Shown here: piece after piece, positions 17,609 through 27,863 of the stretch | How the letters are laid out: each line of letters opens with the position of its first letter | How positions within the stretch are numbered: the stretch's first letter is position 1 | Source: Streptococcus sp. bf_0095 | GTDB taxonomy: Bacteria; Bacillota; Bacilli; Lactobacillales; Streptococcaceae | DNA length: 64,000 bases | NCBI RefSeq assembly: GCF_004166885.1 | Contig: NZ_RCYU01000002.1 | Location: forward strand, 496,001 to 560,000 | Reading direction: 5' to 3' | Notes under the pieces: generated by a model | What the model saw: only the letters and a program-made list of their open reading frames with translations | Databases searched by the model: none | Told to the model about the DNA's origin: nothing | Translations under genes and position numbers: made by a program

Positions 17609-18751
17609 TTACTCTTCAATCTCAATGGCATCATCAAGATCTAGTGTTACTTCTTCAAGAAGTGGGCTTTCAGCTACTTCATCTTGTGCAACTACAGCAG
17701 TGTCATCATCGATCAAACCGAAGCGCACGCGCACTTGGTGGTCAATCTCATCAAAAATTTCTGGATGGTCTGCCAAGTACTTCTTAGCATTTTCAGAACC
17801 TTGGCCGATCTTCTCACCGTTATAAGAATACCAAGCCCCTGCTTTTTGGATCAAATCAAGGTCTGTTGCAATTTTTAGCAATTCGCCTGTACGTGAAATT
17901 CCTTCTCCGTACATGATTTCAACCATGGCTTCTTTGAACGGTGGAGCCACCTTGTTCTTCACAACCTTAATCTTGGTTTCCTTACCAACGTTGGTATCTT
18001 TTTGGTCCCCAGTACCTTTGATTTGAGTATTTCCACGAACATCTAGACGAACAGAAGCGTAGAATTTAAGGGCACGACCACCAGGTGTGGTTTCAGGATT
18101 CCCAAACATGACCCCAACTTTTTCACGCAATTGGTTGATAAAGATAGCAATGGTCTTGGTCTTGTTGATTGAAGCTCCAAGCTTACGCATAGCCTGGCTC
18201 ATCATCCGCGCTTGCAAACCAACGTGGCTGTCACCGATATCTCCATCGATTTCTGCGCGTGGGACCAAGGCAGCAACAGAGTCGATAACGACCAAGTCAA
18301 CGGCACCAGAGTCGATCAATTTACCAGCAATTTCAAGTCCTTGTTCCCCTGAGTCTGGTTGAGACAAGAGGAGTTCATCAATATTAACCCCAAGAGCTGC
18401 CGCATAAGATGGGTCCAAGGCATGCTCGGCATCGATAAAGGCAGCAATGCCTCCTTCTTTCTGTGCTTGCGCTACTGCATGGAGGGCAACGGTTGTTTTA
18501 CCAGATGATTCTGGACCATAGATTTCGATGATCCGACCTTTTGGATAACCACCAGCACCCAAGGCAATATCAAGAGCCAAGGAACCTGAGCTCATGACTT
18601 GAACTTTTTGCTCTGCGCGTTCGCCCAGACGCATGATGGATCCTTTACCAAAGTCTTTTTCGATCAACTTTAGGGCATCATTGAGCGCTTTTTCACGCTC
18701 GTCTCCGAATTTCTTAGAGATATCATCTAATTTTTTCTGTTTTTTCGCCAT
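17609..18751 (-). CDS. recA: RecA recombinase
   Basis: ATP-dependent strand exchange protein for homologous recombination, SOS and transformation. Walker A is GPESSGKTT near residue 75, followed by [31 protein letters not shown] and the DNA-binding loop 2 region [18 protein letters not shown]. The acidic C-terminal tail ([11 protein letters not shown]) is typical. It lies 47 bp after cinA, and the cin-box upstream of cinA implies induction of both in competence. Confidence 0.98.
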   Translation of the reverse strand: MAKKQKKLDDISKKFGDEREKALNDALKLIEKDFGKGSIMRLGERAEQKVQVMSSGSLALDIALGAGGYPKGRIIEIYGPESSGKTTVALHAVAQAQKEGGIAAFIDAEHALDPSYAAALGVNIDELLLSQPDSGEQGLEIAGKLIDSGAVDLVVIDSVAALVPRAEIDGDIGDSHVGLQARMMSQAMRKLGASINKTKTIAIFINQLREKVGVMFGNPETTPGGRALKFYASVRLDVRGNTQIKGTGDQKDTNVGKETKIKVVKNKVAPPFKEAMVEIMYGEGISRTGELLKIATDLDLIQKAGAWYSYNGEKIGQGSENAKKYLADHPEIFDEIDHQVRVRFGLIDDDTAVVAQDEVAESPLLEEVTLDLDDAIEIEE

Positions 18752-18798
18752 TCTTTTCTCCTATATTCAAAGCGTAATGCTATACAAGCTTCTTATCA

Positions 18799-20067
18799 TT
18801 ATAGCAAATTTTCATCTAATAATACAGTCCGGCGTACCAGATTAAAGGCATGGAGGACTGCAACTTTCCGAACATCCATACGACTCCGGCCAGCGATATT
18901 GACCTTGATCGATTGGACTCCTTTAGGACCTGCAATTCCAATAAAAACGGTCCCTGCTGGGTGGCCTTCTAGACTGTCTGGGCCAGCAACACCTGTCAGA
19001 CTAACTCCATAATCAGCCCCTGTTAAGAGACGGGCTTGCGCCGCCATCCGCTCAGCTGTATGGGCAGAGACCACTCCATGTTCTTGCAACTCAGCTAGGG
19101 GGATTTGGAGCATTTTGCTCTTTTCCTCTATGCTGTAGGTGACGAAACCTCCTGGTAGGACTGCTGAGGCTCCTGAGAAATTAGCCAGAGTCGATTGGAA
19201 CATCCCGGCTGTCAAGCTCTCTGCTGCGGTTAGGGTCAAACCTCTCTCTCGCAAGAGTTCAAAAGCAACCTTAGCTAGGGAATTGTCATCTCCATAGCCA
19301 TAGAAGAGCTGGCTCAAGGCTTGACCATCTAAAGTCTCATGACGAAGGATCACTTGCTCCAACTGATCCAATTTCTGATCAGCCTGCTCTTGTGACGCAG
19401 CCTTGGTCGACAAGCGCAAGGTCACTTCTCCGGTCTTGGCATAAGGAGCCACCGTCGGGTCAGTCTGGCCATCAATCACATCGGCTAGAACGGTTACCAG
19501 CTGGCTTTCCCCGATTCCAAAAAAGCGCAAGACGCGTGAGTAGAGCTTCTCGCCTGTGGCTAGAAGGGGCACTAACTCATCAGTAACCATAGGTTTCAGT
19601 TCACTAGGGGGACCAGGCAAGACCACATAGCTAACGCCCTCTACTTCAATCAGCCCTCCCACTGCCAAACCAGTCAGATTTTGGAGCGGTGTTGAGCCTG
19701 TCACTATTTGCGCTTGTCTCAGATTGTTGGGAGTTCGGATATGTTCTGGCCGACTGGCAAAGAAGCGGTCCAACTTGGCCATTGCTTCTGGATCAAAGGT
19801 CAGGTCTCTACCCAAGAACTGCGCTAGGGTCTGCTTGGTCAGGTCGTCTTCGGTCGGTCCGAGGCCTCCCGTGAGGATGACGAGATCACTTCGATCACGC
19901 GCAATCGCAAGAACAGACAAGAGACGATCGGCATTATCCCCAACTGCAGTTTGGAAATAAACGTCGATCCCTAGACCGGCCAACTTTTCTGATAAGAATT
20001 GCGCATTGGTATTGACAATCTGTCCTGTGAGAATTTCAGTTCCCACTGCAATGATCTCTGCTTTCAT
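18799..20067 (-). CDS. cinA: CinA competence/damage-inducible protein
   Basis: Late competence protein; CinA can interact with RecA and the family includes NMN deamidase and ADP-ribose pyrophosphatase activities. The N-terminal MoCF/COG1058 domain starts [20 protein letters not shown], with [16 protein letters not shown]. The C-terminal CinA domain has [30 protein letters not shown] and GTVFIGIAG. At 422 residues it is full length. A cin-box lies 18 bp upstream, so SigX should transcribe it during competence, reading through into recA. Confidence 0.95.
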   Translation of the reverse strand: MKAEIIAVGTEILTGQIVNTNAQFLSEKLAGLGIDVYFQTAVGDNADRLLSVLAIARDRSDLVILTGGLGPTEDDLTKQTLAQFLGRDLTFDPEAMAKLDRFFASRPEHIRTPNNLRQAQIVTGSTPLQNLTGLAVGGLIEVEGVSYVVLPGPPSELKPMVTDELVPLLATGEKLYSRVLRFFGIGESQLVTVLADVIDGQTDPTVAPYAKTGEVTLRLSTKAASQEQADQKLDQLEQVILRHETLDGQALSQLFYGYGDDNSLAKVAFELLRERGLTLTAAESLTAGMFQSTLANFSGASAVLPGGFVTYSIEEKSKMLQIPLAELQEHGVVSAHTAERMAAQARLLTGADYGVSLTGVAGPDSLEGHPAGTVFIGIAGPKGVQSIKVNIAGRSRMDVRKVAVLHAFNLVRRTVLLDENLL

Positions 20068-20084
20068 AACGCCTCCACTTATAC

Positions 20085-20092
20085 TATTCGTA
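20085..20092 (-). promoter_or_regulatory. cinA: cin-box (SigX/ComX promoter) of cinA-recA
   Basis: The minus strand reads TACGAATA, the exact core of the late competence promoter used by RNA polymerase with SigX. It lies 18 bp upstream of the cinA ATG. Exactly one such octamer was noticed in the window. Confidence 0.85.
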
Positions 20093-20124
20093 ATTTTTCT
20101 TCATTGTAACACAAAAATAGAAAA

Positions 20125-20147
20125 ATCGTAGAAAAATTTTCTACGAT
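20125..20147 (-). terminator. Terminator after tag
   Basis: ATCGTAGAAAA and its complement TTTTCTACGAT form a near-loopless hairpin, followed on the minus strand by TTTTTCTATTTTT. It ends the mutL-ruvA-tag unit 4 bp after the tag stop and separates it from the cinA promoter. Confidence 0.8.
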
Positions 20148-20150
20148 GGG

Positions 20151-20717
20151 TTAGCTATTCGGATTTTTCCATTCACAATCATTCTCATGGTCATTGACCA
20201 GGCCTGCTGCTTGTAGGTAGGATAAGACCGCAACGGGACCCGTAAACTTGAAACCACGCTTTTTGAGGTCCTTGGCTAGCTTCTCAGAAAGAACTGTCTT
20301 CGCTGGAGCCTGCCGGTAATCTGGAACATCATTGACGATGGTTTTCCCATTGACAAAAGACCAAAGATAAGCATCAAAGGTGCCAAACTCTGCCTGGACT
20401 TGTAGAAAGGCTTGAGCATTGGCCCGTGTCGCAAAAATCTTTGCACGATTGCGGATGATGGCTGGATTGTCTAACAAGGATTCCAGTTCTTCATCCGTCA
20501 TCTCTGCGACGCGTTGAAGATGGTAACCATGAAAAGATTCTCGGAAAGCCTGCCGTTTATTGAGCACCGTTTCCCAAGATAGACCAGCCTGATAAGTCTC
20601 CATACAGAGCAACTCAAAAAGCGCCTGGTCATCATGGAGGGGCCAACCCCATTCTTCATCATGGTAAGCTACATATAACGGATTGGTCATTTTGACCCAG
20701 CCACAACGTTTTGGCAT
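20151..20717 (-). CDS. tag: DNA-3-methyladenine glycosylase I
   Basis: Base-excision repair enzyme removing 3-methyladenine from DNA. The start PKRCGWVKM.NPLYVAYHDEEWG carries the Cys and His zinc ligands typical of Tag. FELLCMETYQAGLSWETVLNKR contains the recognition helix, and the C-terminal VNDHENDCEW supplies the other Cys/His ligands. It is 188 residues and lies 9 bp after ruvA in a repair operon with mutL. Confidence 0.95.
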   Translation of the reverse strand: MPKRCGWVKMTNPLYVAYHDEEWGWPLHDDQALFELLCMETYQAGLSWETVLNKRQAFRESFHGYHLQRVAEMTDEELESLLDNPAIIRNRAKIFATRANAQAFLQVQAEFGTFDAYLWSFVNGKTIVNDVPDYRQAPAKTVLSEKLAKDLKKRGFKFTGPVAVLSYLQAAGLVNDHENDCEWKNPNS

Positions 20718-20726
20718 AGGAACCTC

Positions 20727-21320
20727 CTATTTCACCAACATCTTCAGGGCAGACTTGATATAGTTCTCTGCTGTATCCGTCGTGCCTTCAAAGAATTTCT
20801 TGATTTTCTTAAGCTCCGTTGCCTTGTATCCCAATGCCAACATAGCTTCCATAGCTTCTTCAAGGGCTTGGTTTTCTTCTGCAACTTTGGCTTTGGACTG
20901 AGCCGGTGCATCTTCTAGGTCAAGATTGATCTTACCTTCCAGATCCAAGACCATCTGTTGGGCTGTTTTCTTGCCGATCTTTGGAAACTTGGTCAAGTAG
21001 GTGATGTTCTTGCTTTCGATGGCTTGGACAAGGCCTGCATTGTCATCTGCAGCAATGATAGCCAGAGCTGAGACAGGTCCAATCCCAGAGACTGAGATCA
21101 AGTTTAAAAAGAGCTGTTTCTCTTCTTCGGTCGCAAAGCCATAGAGAAGGTGAGCATCTTCACGGACCACTTGGTGCAGATAAACTTGCACCTCTTGATT
21201 CATTTTACCAGAGTAGGCATAGGGGTTGGCCACATGCAAGAGATAGCCGATCCCAGCTGTCTCCACCACGATGTATTTAGCGGTGATTTTCGTTAAAATT
21301 CCTTTAATGTATTCGTACAT
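20727..21320 (-). CDS. ruvA: Holliday junction helicase subunit RuvA
   Basis: RuvA binds four-way junctions and recruits the RuvB motor. Domain I begins [20 protein letters not shown]. The two helix-hairpin-helix motifs are seen in [18 protein letters not shown] and [19 protein letters not shown]. The flexible linker ([16 protein letters not shown]) and C-terminal domain III complete the usual 197 residues. ruvB is not in the window. Confidence 0.97.
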   Translation of the reverse strand: MYEYIKGILTKITAKYIVVETAGIGYLLHVANPYAYSGKMNQEVQVYLHQVVREDAHLLYGFATEEEKQLFLNLISVSGIGPVSALAIIAADDNAGLVQAIESKNITYLTKFPKIGKKTAQQMVLDLEGKINLDLEDAPAQSKAKVAEENQALEEAMEAMLALGYKATELKKIKKFFEGTTDTAENYIKSALKMLVK

Positions 21321-21340
21321 AATCTTCCTTTATCGTTTAC

Positions 21341-23290
21341 TTAATATTTGCCCAATTCTCGTAGGCTAGTGTGATTTTCCTGAATGCGTCGGAACATCTT
21401 TTCCATATCCGACTTGGTGAAGTTGACCAAGACGGGACGGCCGTGGGGACAGTTATAAGGGTTGTCACATTGGGACAGTTGGTAGATGAGATCCCGTGCG
21501 GAGTAATCGTCCAGTGTGTGATTGGCCTTGATGGAGCGTTTGCAAGACATCATGATGGCCAACTCCGCCCGGTATTTCTTGATGGACACTTCCTTGGTCA
21601 AAAGGAGCATATCACACATCTCATAGATACCCGACTCGATCTCTTCTTCCTTCATCCAAATCGGATGCTCCCGCAAGATCAACTGGTTGGCTCCGTACTC
21701 TTCTAGATAGACGCCCACTTCCTCTAGGAGGTGTTTACGCTGTTGCAGGCGGATCAGATCGTCTGCAGGGAATTCAAAGATATAAGGCACCAGCAGTTGT
21801 TGCTGACTGCCGTCTACGTCCCCGATGCTCTCCCGGTATTCTTCGTATTTGACCCGCTCTTGGGCCGCATGCTGGTCAATGATGTAAAGACCCCCATTGC
21901 CTTGGGCAAAGAGATAGGTCCCATGCATCTGACCGAAATATTCCAACTCTGGGAAGGTCGAATGTTCTTCTCCTTCCAACTTGTCATAAGCCTTATCTAG
22001 ACTAGCTAGATCCAACTCTGGATGGTCCAGTTGATCATACTGAGGCGCCTTTCGCTCCGCAAATTTGATGGCTGGTGATTTAGCCTCCTGATTTCCCTCT
22101 TCTGAGGCAAAGAGAACCGTTTGCTCTGGGGTCAATTCACCACTTGGCTGGGATTCTGCAACCTCTGGACGGACAAAGAAGTCTCCCTTGTCTCGGTCGT
22201 AATAGAGGCTATTTTCTTTTAGAGGGAGGCTGGTCTGGACTGGTTTTTCTGTTCGACGAAGCGTCGACTTGGCTAGATTTTCCAAAGCATCTGGAATCAG
22301 ATCCTGCTCTTTCAAAGCGGAGACAATGGCCTGGGAGATCAAGGCCATTAGTTCTCGTTCTTTAGAAATGCGCACCTCTTGCTTGGTCGGGTGGACATTG
22401 ACATCCGCTAGATAGGGGTCAATCTGAATATTGATGACCGCTATCGGGAAGCGTCCAACCATGAGTTTACTGCCGTAGCCGTCCAAGATGGCCCGATTGA
22501 GCAAGAAATTCTTGATGTAACGACCGTTGATAAAGAGACTAATGTAATTGCGATTGGCCCGGGTCAATTCTGGCAAAGAGACGAAGCCCGACACTTCAAA
22601 GTCCAAATCACCTGTCTCGATGGCAACCATTTTCTTAGCGGTAGCGAGCCCGTAGACTCCTGCGATGGCTTGACGGAGATTCCCCGTTCCTGCCGTCCGT
22701 GTCATTTCATGGCCGTCATTGATCAAGGTAAAGGCAATCTCTGGATGGGCCAGACTCAGGCGGTTGAGAATGTCGACGATATGGGACAACTCTGCCTGTT
22801 GGCTCTTCATATATTTGAGGCGGGCTGGTGTATTGAAAAAGAGGTCCTCAACTGTGATTTTAGTCCCCACAGGGCTAGTCGCCGGCTCAAGAGAAGTGAT
22901 TTCGCCCCCTTTAGCCTCTAGCTTTGTCCCATGACTAGCTCCTTCCTGAGCTGTCAGGATGGTCAGGACACTGACAGAGGCAATAGACGGCAAGGCCTCG
23001 CCACGGAAACCTAGGGTCCGAATGCGAAAGAGGTCGGCTTGACTCTTGATCTTACTAGTGGCATGGCGACGAAGGGCTAATTCCACTTCCTCATGGGCAA
23101 TCCCTTGTCCATTATCCGTGATTTGAATGCTCTTTAAGCCAGCTTCTTCGATCTCTACGACAATCTGACTAGCTCCCGCATCGATGGAGTTTTCAACCAG
23201 TTCCTTGACCACACTAGCAGGGCGCTCGATGACCTCACCGGCAGCGATTTGATTGGCTAGAATTTCTGGTAATTCGATAATCTGTGACAT
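21341..23290 (-). CDS. mutL: DNA mismatch repair protein MutL (HexB)
   Basis: GHKL ATPase linking MutS recognition to excision. N-terminal motifs are [40 protein letters not shown] and a later [12 protein letters not shown]-like segment. After a variable linker (about residues 330-450) the C-terminal domain contains [13 protein letters not shown], matching the DQHA-x2-E-x4-E metal site of endonuclease-type MutL, plus [12 protein letters not shown] and NCPHGRP. It is therefore probably a nicking MutL, as expected in a bacterium lacking MutH. First gene of the mutL-ruvA-tag operon. Confidence 0.97.
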   Translation of the reverse strand: MSQIIELPEILANQIAAGEVIERPASVVKELVENSIDAGASQIVVEIEEAGLKSIQITDNGQGIAHEEVELALRRHATSKIKSQADLFRIRTLGFRGEALPSIASVSVLTILTAQEGASHGTKLEAKGGEITSLEPATSPVGTKITVEDLFFNTPARLKYMKSQQAELSHIVDILNRLSLAHPEIAFTLINDGHEMTRTAGTGNLRQAIAGVYGLATAKKMVAIETGDLDFEVSGFVSLPELTRANRNYISLFINGRYIKNFLLNRAILDGYGSKLMVGRFPIAVINIQIDPYLADVNVHPTKQEVRISKERELMALISQAIVSALKEQDLIPDALENLAKSTLRRTEKPVQTSLPLKENSLYYDRDKGDFFVRPEVAESQPSGELTPEQTVLFASEEGNQEAKSPAIKFAERKAPQYDQLDHPELDLASLDKAYDKLEGEEHSTFPELEYFGQMHGTYLFAQGNGGLYIIDQHAAQERVKYEEYRESIGDVDGSQQQLLVPYIFEFPADDLIRLQQRKHLLEEVGVYLEEYGANQLILREHPIWMKEEEIESGIYEMCDMLLLTKEVSIKKYRAELAIMMSCKRSIKANHTLDDYSARDLIYQLSQCDNPYNCPHGRPVLVNFTKSDMEKMFRRIQENHTSLRELGKY

Positions 23291-23450
23291 AGCTTCCCCT
23301 CTTATGTTTTATACGCGCATAGGTAGAACTATTATACCATATCTACAAGGAAGCCCTCCCTTTATAAAACCTTGTGCTCCAGCTCCATTAAAGATACCGT
23401 CTTCTACCAGATAAACAGAGAAAATGACCGAATATGCGAAAAACCTTGTC

Positions 23451-23479
23451 TTGATGCCTGAAAAAGTGTTTAATAGAAT
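23451..23479 (+). promoter_or_regulatory. Promoter of the LytTR/DUF3021 operon
   Basis: TTGATG (-35, 23451-23456), a 17-bp spacer and TAGAAT (-10, 23474-23479) form a good sigma-70-type promoter about 60 bp upstream of the LytTR gene. The leader contains an imperfect hairpin with GTAAGC/GCTTAC ends at 23481-23513. I could not identify convincing LytTR binding repeats upstream. Confidence 0.6.
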
Positions 23480-23542
23480 TGTAAGCAAGAGGTCCTGCTA
23501 GCGGATCGCTTACCTGACGTCAATCACTTAGAAGGGATTTGT

Positions 23543-23983
23543 ATGAAAGTAACAGTTACCATTGACCCCCATTTTCAAGAAGAAGGCGTAGCCATCACAG
23601 CGCCACAACCTAGCGAACACATCCAGAAAGTCCAACAATTCATAGAGGAATTGGACCAGAAGGAACGCTTGCGAGCGAAGAAGGAGGGGGAAACCTATCT
23701 TGTAGAGACCCACTTGTTTCATCGGTTCTATATTGAAAACCGTCAAGTCGTTGGGGAAACAAAGGATGACCACTTCATCCTCACCGGTCCCCTCTACCAA
23801 CTCTCTGAAGACTTGCCCATCTACTTTTTAAAAATTTCCCAATCTGAAATTATCAATACCAAAGAAATCGATCATCTGCATTTTACCAGCAGCGGATCGG
23901 TCCAAATCAATCTGAAAAACGGGACCATCACCTATTCGTCTCGTCGCTATTTAAAAGCTATTAAGGAGAAATTATCATGTTAA
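23543..23983 (+). CDS. LytTR-domain transcriptional regulator
   Basis: A 146-residue stand-alone LytTR DNA-binding protein without a receiver domain. The first 60 residues are a charged N-terminal region. The LytTR domain covers about 60-146, with PIYFLKISQSEIINTKEIDHLHF and the C-terminal RRYLKAIKEKL typical of the fold. Its gene overlaps the downstream DUF3021 membrane protein gene by 7 bp. Such pairs are LytTR regulatory systems (HdrRM and BrsRM in S. mutans), in which the membrane partner inhibits the regulator. Targets are unknown. It is the only plus-strand unit within the mutL-mutS block. Confidence 0.85.
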   Translation: MKVTVTIDPHFQEEGVAITAPQPSEHIQKVQQFIEELDQKERLRAKKEGETYLVETHLFHRFYIENRQVVGETKDDHFILTGPLYQLSEDLPIYFLKISQSEIINTKEIDHLHFTSSGSVQINLKNGTITYSSRRYLKAIKEKLSC

Positions 23984-24435
23984 AGACTCATCTATCGAAT
24001 GCCTCTAAAGGCATCTTCATCGGCCTTACCCTCTCTATCGTCTTTTCTTTCCTAAACTCACCTTCCACTTACATGCCTCTCAGTCCAAGTTCAGGCGTTG
24101 GACAATGGATGCAAGCCCACGACGTGCATGGATCCCTTGTCATGCTCTATTGTATCCTTATATGGGCTGGCATCGGCTTGCTCTTCAGCTTAGGAAAAAA
24201 ACTGTTCAACAAAGACTGGAGCCTCCTCCGTGCGACCCTCAGCCACTACCTTTTGATGCTCTTTGGTTTTCTACCTTTGGCAACCTTGGGAGGCTGGTTC
24301 CCAATCCAAATCAGCTTCTACATCTCCGTCATTATAGAGTTTAGCCTTGTGTACTTGGTTATCTGGGCGGTTTCTTATCGCATTTACAAGAAAAAAGTAG
24401 AAGAGATCAACCAACAGTTGCAAGGGAAAGCCTGA
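23977..24435 (+). CDS. DUF3021 membrane protein (putative LytTR inhibitor)
   Basis: A 152-residue protein with four predicted membrane helices: GIFIGLTLSIVFSFL near residue 12, MLYCILIWAGIGLLFSL near 55, LLMLFGFLPLATLGGWF near 90 and SVIIEFSLVYLVIWAVSY near 115. A short basic tail follows. This matches DUF3021 proteins that pair with LytTR regulators and hold them inactive. The 7-bp overlap with the LytTR gene implies coupled translation. It is followed directly by a structured repeat that probably ends transcription from both sides. Confidence 0.83.
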   Translation: MLKTHLSNASKGIFIGLTLSIVFSFLNSPSTYMPLSPSSGVGQWMQAHDVHGSLVMLYCILIWAGIGLLFSLGKKLFNKDWSLLRATLSHYLLMLFGFLPLATLGGWFPIQISFYISVIIEFSLVYLVIWAVSYRIYKKKVEEINQQLQGKA

Positions 24436-24442
24436 GGAATTC

Positions 24443-24666
24443 AAAAAAATGACTTTTATTTTTTAGTCATTCAAGAAGATGAAAAACTTTCCGCTGTGAG
24501 AAAAGTGCCTGAAACAACTGTGTTTCAGGCACTCGGGATCATTGAGACCTTAGGCTCAATGATTAGTCATGGAACTTCTACGAAGTTCGCTGACGTCCGT
24601 ACTCACCTAAGGAAAGTTTTTAAAATTACTTTGTCTTCAATCTGAAACAGTTCGAATGAACTGTTT
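24443..24666. repeat. Structured repeat family 1, copy B
   Basis: About 200 bp with the same fold as copies A and C. The outer stem is AACTTTCC/GGAAAGTT with GTGAG/CTCAC. The hairpins are GTGCCTGAAAC/GTTTCAGGCAC, ATCATTGAG/CTCAATGAT and GAACTTC/GAAGTTC. On the minus strand it starts right after the mutS stop with the hairpin AACAGTTCGAATGAACTGTT (24646-24665). That hairpin is not repeated at the far end, where AATGACT/AGTCATT plus a T-run makes a terminator instead. It lies between converging units. Confidence 0.8.
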
Positions 24667-24667
24667 T

Positions 24668-27211
24668 TTAAAATCTCTTTTTCATCTCGGCAACTGCCAT
24701 CATGACTTCCATCGGGGTCATGTTGTAGATATCGAGATTCTTCAACTCTTCTAAGACAGAGTGGGAGGAAGTTGCTTCAAACAAGGATATCTGTTCTCCG
24801 ACCTGTGGAGAGGATTCTTGTGTTGGAGTCGCCATCGGCACTTCGTGGCTTTGGCCTTCTAGTTGACTCAAGATAGTATCTGCCCGCTTCAAGAGATCGC
24901 TTGGCAGGCCTGCAATCTTAGCCACATGGATCCCATAGGATTTATCCGCTGGTCCCTCTTCGATCCGGTGCAAGAAGGTCACTTGGCCATCCCTCTCCAA
25001 GGTGGCGACGTGGACATTGCGCAAGCGAGATAGGGTCTGCTCCAGGTCGGTCAACTCATGGTAGTGGGTGGCAAAGAGCGTCTTGGCACCTGTCCGGTCA
25101 TGGATGTATTCGATGATGGCTTGAGCCAAGGCCATCCCATCATAGGTCGCCGTCCCCCGTCCCAACTCATCAAACAAGATAAGAGAAGCCGGAGTCGCTT
25201 GGCGAATGGCATTGTTGGCCTCCATCATCTCAACCATAAAGGTCGATTGACCGGATACCAAGTCATCTGCAACCCCAATCCGGGTATAAATGGCATCAAA
25301 GAGAGGAAGGGTCGCCGCCTGAGCCGGTACAAAGGAACCAATCTGAGCCATAATGACAATGATGGCCAACTGGCGCATATAGGTGGACTTCCCGCTCATA
25401 TTAGGTCCCGTAATCAACTGGATATCACAGGTCTCATCCATAGAAATGCTGTTGGGGATGTAGCTTTGAGCTCCCATCACCTTCTCAACAACTGGATGAC
25501 GCCCCTTTTCAATCCGGATATCGCGCGCCTCTTGGAAGACTGGCCGGGTCAGTTGTTGCCTTTCAGCCACACAAGCTAAGCCTTGCAAGACGTCCACCGT
25601 TGCTAGAGCTTGGGCTAGGGACTGCAGGCGTTGAATGTACTTGCCGACTTCCTCTCTGATCCGTAGGAAAATCGCATACTCTAGGCTAGTCGACTGTTCC
25701 CGAGCTTCTAGCATCTCCCCTTCGATCCGAGCCAGTTCTTCTGTCCCAAAGCGCTCAGAATTTTTCAAGGTTGCCTTGCGGAAGAAATGAGCTGGCACAC
25801 GGGATAATTGGGAATTGGTCACATGGAAATAGTAGCCATCTTTTTTATTGTAGTCAATTTTAAGTCCGGTGATGCCACTGGCCTCCCGTTCTTTAGCTTC
25901 AATCTCTACAATCCAGCCGGTCCCTTCCCGGAGGACAACACGGTACTGGTCCAGAGTTGGGTCAAAGCCGGTACGGATGATATTGCCTTCTGTCAGAACG
26001 ATCGGGGCATCCGGGTCAATCGCTGCCTCGATGAGACGGCAAAGCTCTGGCAGCTCATCTAACTGGGAAACGAGGAGGTCTAGCACTGGCTCACCCATCT
26101 CGACCAAAAGCGATTTGATCAAGGGAACATGGCGCAGGGTTTCGCCCAACTGCAAGAGGTCCTTGGGAGTGGTCTTACCAAAGGAAACCCGACTGGCCAA
26201 GCGCTCGATGTCATAGACACCCTTGAGACGATCTGCCAGATCGCTTCGCTCAAAGAAATGGTCCAAGAAGACCTGGATAATCTCTTGGCGTTCTTCGATC
26301 CGATGGCGATCCATTAAAGGCTTCTGGATCCAAGCCCGCAAGAGACGGCCTCCCATAGCTGTCTTGCTTTCATCTAGGAGCCAGTAGAGACTGCCATGTT
26401 TCTTGCCAGTCCGAGCATTTTCTGTCAAGTCCAAACTCGCCTTGGTCGCATAATCCATCTGCAAGAAATCACGGACTTCATAGTGATGGGCAGGCTTGAT
26501 ATGGTGGAGTTCCCGCTTCTGGGTTTCCTGGACGTATTGGAGCAGGCCTCCAGCTGCTATTCTCTCCAAATGAGTCAAGTCAGCCCCTAAAAGTTGGACA
26601 TCCTCCGCCACTTCTGAGATAGGGGAGAGCAAGAGGTTCATTTGGCCAAGAAGGACTCTTTCTTCACCTTCTGACAAGGAGTAGGTCAGGACAATCTCCC
26701 GCGCCCGTAGGTTGCGGATCTCCCCACAGACCATGGCAAAATCATTCAGACTGGTGACCTGAAACTCCCCGGTCACTAGGTCCATATAGGCAAGGCCATA
26801 GTCCGTCTCATCATGAGACAAGGCTACTAGGAAGTTGTTGGCGCTGTCTGGCTTGGTCGAATCGACAACGGTCCCCGGAGTAATGACTTGGACCACTTCC
26901 CGTTTGACCACACCGACGGCTTGCTTGGGATCTTCCATCTGCTCTGCAATAGCCACCTTATAGCCCTTTTCGATCAAGACATCGATGTACTGCTGGGCCG
27001 AATGATAGGGAACTCCAGCCATGGGAATCGGATTCTCTGCATTTTTATTCCGAGAGGTCAAAGAAATCTCTAAAATCTGTGCTGCATTGACGGCATCTTC
27101 ATAAAAGAGCTCGTAAAAATCCCCCATCCGAAAGAGCAAAAAAGCATCCGGATAGTCTTTTTTGATATCTAGGTATTGCTGCATGCCAGGTGATAGTTTT
27201 TCTGCTGCCAT
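24668..27211 (-). CDS. mutS: DNA mismatch repair protein MutS (HexA)
   Basis: Mismatch recognition ATPase. The N-terminal mismatch-binding domain contains [15 protein letters not shown] (the Phe-x-Glu wedge motif is near [14 protein letters not shown]). The connector, lever and clamp domains follow. The ATPase has [36 protein letters not shown] and [13 protein letters not shown]. At 847 residues it matches streptococcal HexA. It is separated from mutL by the LytTR pair. A structured repeat begins at its stop codon. Confidence 0.97.
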   Translation of the reverse strand: MAAEKLSPGMQQYLDIKKDYPDAFLLFRMGDFYELFYEDAVNAAQILEISLTSRNKNAENPIPMAGVPYHSAQQYIDVLIEKGYKVAIAEQMEDPKQAVGVVKREVVQVITPGTVVDSTKPDSANNFLVALSHDETDYGLAYMDLVTGEFQVTSLNDFAMVCGEIRNLRAREIVLTYSLSEGEERVLLGQMNLLLSPISEVAEDVQLLGADLTHLERIAAGGLLQYVQETQKRELHHIKPAHHYEVRDFLQMDYATKASLDLTENARTGKKHGSLYWLLDESKTAMGGRLLRAWIQKPLMDRHRIEERQEIIQVFLDHFFERSDLADRLKGVYDIERLASRVSFGKTTPKDLLQLGETLRHVPLIKSLLVEMGEPVLDLLVSQLDELPELCRLIEAAIDPDAPIVLTEGNIIRTGFDPTLDQYRVVLREGTGWIVEIEAKEREASGITGLKIDYNKKDGYYFHVTNSQLSRVPAHFFRKATLKNSERFGTEELARIEGEMLEAREQSTSLEYAIFLRIREEVGKYIQRLQSLAQALATVDVLQGLACVAERQQLTRPVFQEARDIRIEKGRHPVVEKVMGAQSYIPNSISMDETCDIQLITGPNMSGKSTYMRQLAIIVIMAQIGSFVPAQAATLPLFDAIYTRIGVADDLVSGQSTFMVEMMEANNAIRQATPASLILFDELGRGTATYDGMALAQAIIEYIHDRTGAKTLFATHYHELTDLEQTLSRLRNVHVATLERDGQVTFLHRIEEGPADKSYGIHVAKIAGLPSDLLKRADTILSQLEGQSHEVPMATPTQESSPQVGEQISLFEATSSHSVLEELKNLDIYNMTPMEVMMAVAEMKKRF

Positions 27212-27317
27212 ATCGTTCCTTTTCTATATCATTGCATTCATTCTGAGTGCTTACTCCAACTCTAAACTGACATAAAAGGAGGGCCGATCCCTTTCTGGAC
27301 TGGTCCCTCGCCCTTGA

Positions 27318-27761
27318 CTAGTGACTAGAATGTTGGAGAATGGTCTGCTGGACTGTTTGTGCTACTTCTTGGTCCTTGCAAACAATTAAGAGGGTATTGG
27401 CACCTGCTACGGTACCAAGGATTTGATCATCCAAAATCTCATCGACTGCGTTGGCTAAAATAGCCGCTTCTCCCAGTTCCGTCCGAACAACCAATGTGAA
27501 CTCCGCTCTCGAGACCACTTGTGCATATTGAGCAATCAGTCTAAAAATATCTGTTCGATCTGGTTCGTCTGCTAATTTATAATAGAGGCCACCCTTTTCT
27601 TTTACCTTGATCAGACCGATTTCTCGTAGGTCTCTAGATAAGGTGGTCTGGGTCACTCCCGCCCCTCTTTGATCTAGGCGGTCTTGAATGTCTTTTTGCG
27701 TCGATAACTTCTCATGTTGAATAATTTCTCGAATCAAAAGCTGACGTTCATCTTTTTTCAT
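27318..27761 (-). CDS. argR: ArgR/AhrC family regulator lacking the arginine-binding Asp pair
   Basis: A 147-residue ArgR-type protein. The N-terminal winged HTH contains VTQTTLSRDLREIGLIKV. The C-terminal oligomerisation domain has AILANAVDEILDDQILGTVAGANTLLIV. In arginine-sensing ArgR/AhrC the last part reads G-T-x-x-G-D-D-T, where the two Asp bind arginine; here they are Ala-Asn. The protein may therefore act without binding arginine, or with a second paralogue, as described for Lactococcus ArgR/AhrC. It is divergent from argS, with an ARG-box-like sequence between them. Confidence 0.9.
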   Translation of the reverse strand: MKKDERQLLIREIIQHEKLSTQKDIQDRLDQRGAGVTQTTLSRDLREIGLIKVKEKGGLYYKLADEPDRTDIFRLIAQYAQVVSRAEFTLVVRTELGEAAILANAVDEILDDQILGTVAGANTLLIVCKDQEVAQTVQQTILQHSSH

Positions 27762-27775
27762 TTTTGCTCCACTTT

Positions 27776-27789
27776 TGAATAATTATACT
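27776..27789. promoter_or_regulatory. ARG-box-like operator between argR and argS
   Basis: TGAATAATTATACT resembles the ArgR operator half-site consensus TGNATWWWWATNCA with one end mismatch. It overlaps minus-strand TATAAT (27782-27787), one of two possible argR -10 elements (the other is TGGTATAAT at 27793-27801). Autoregulation is likely. Confidence 0.5.
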
Positions 27790-27807
27790 TTGATTATACC
27801 AAAAAGT

Positions 27808-27837
27808 TTGAAGAAAGGCCGAATTTTGTGATAGAAT
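27808..27837 (+). promoter_or_regulatory. argS: argS promoter
   Basis: TTGAAG (27808-27813), an 18-bp spacer ending in TGA, and TAGAAT (27832-27837) make an extended promoter 27 bp before the argS ATG. No T-box leader is present. Confidence 0.6.
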
Positions 27838-27863
27838 AGTAACAAAAGACCAAAGGAGCTACT

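Noticed and set aside
23380-23460. LytTR binding repeats upstream of the LytTR gene
   Set aside because: ACCG-type motifs occur at 23397 and 23427, but the spacing of 30 bp and poor match to the LytTR direct-repeat pattern do not support a call.
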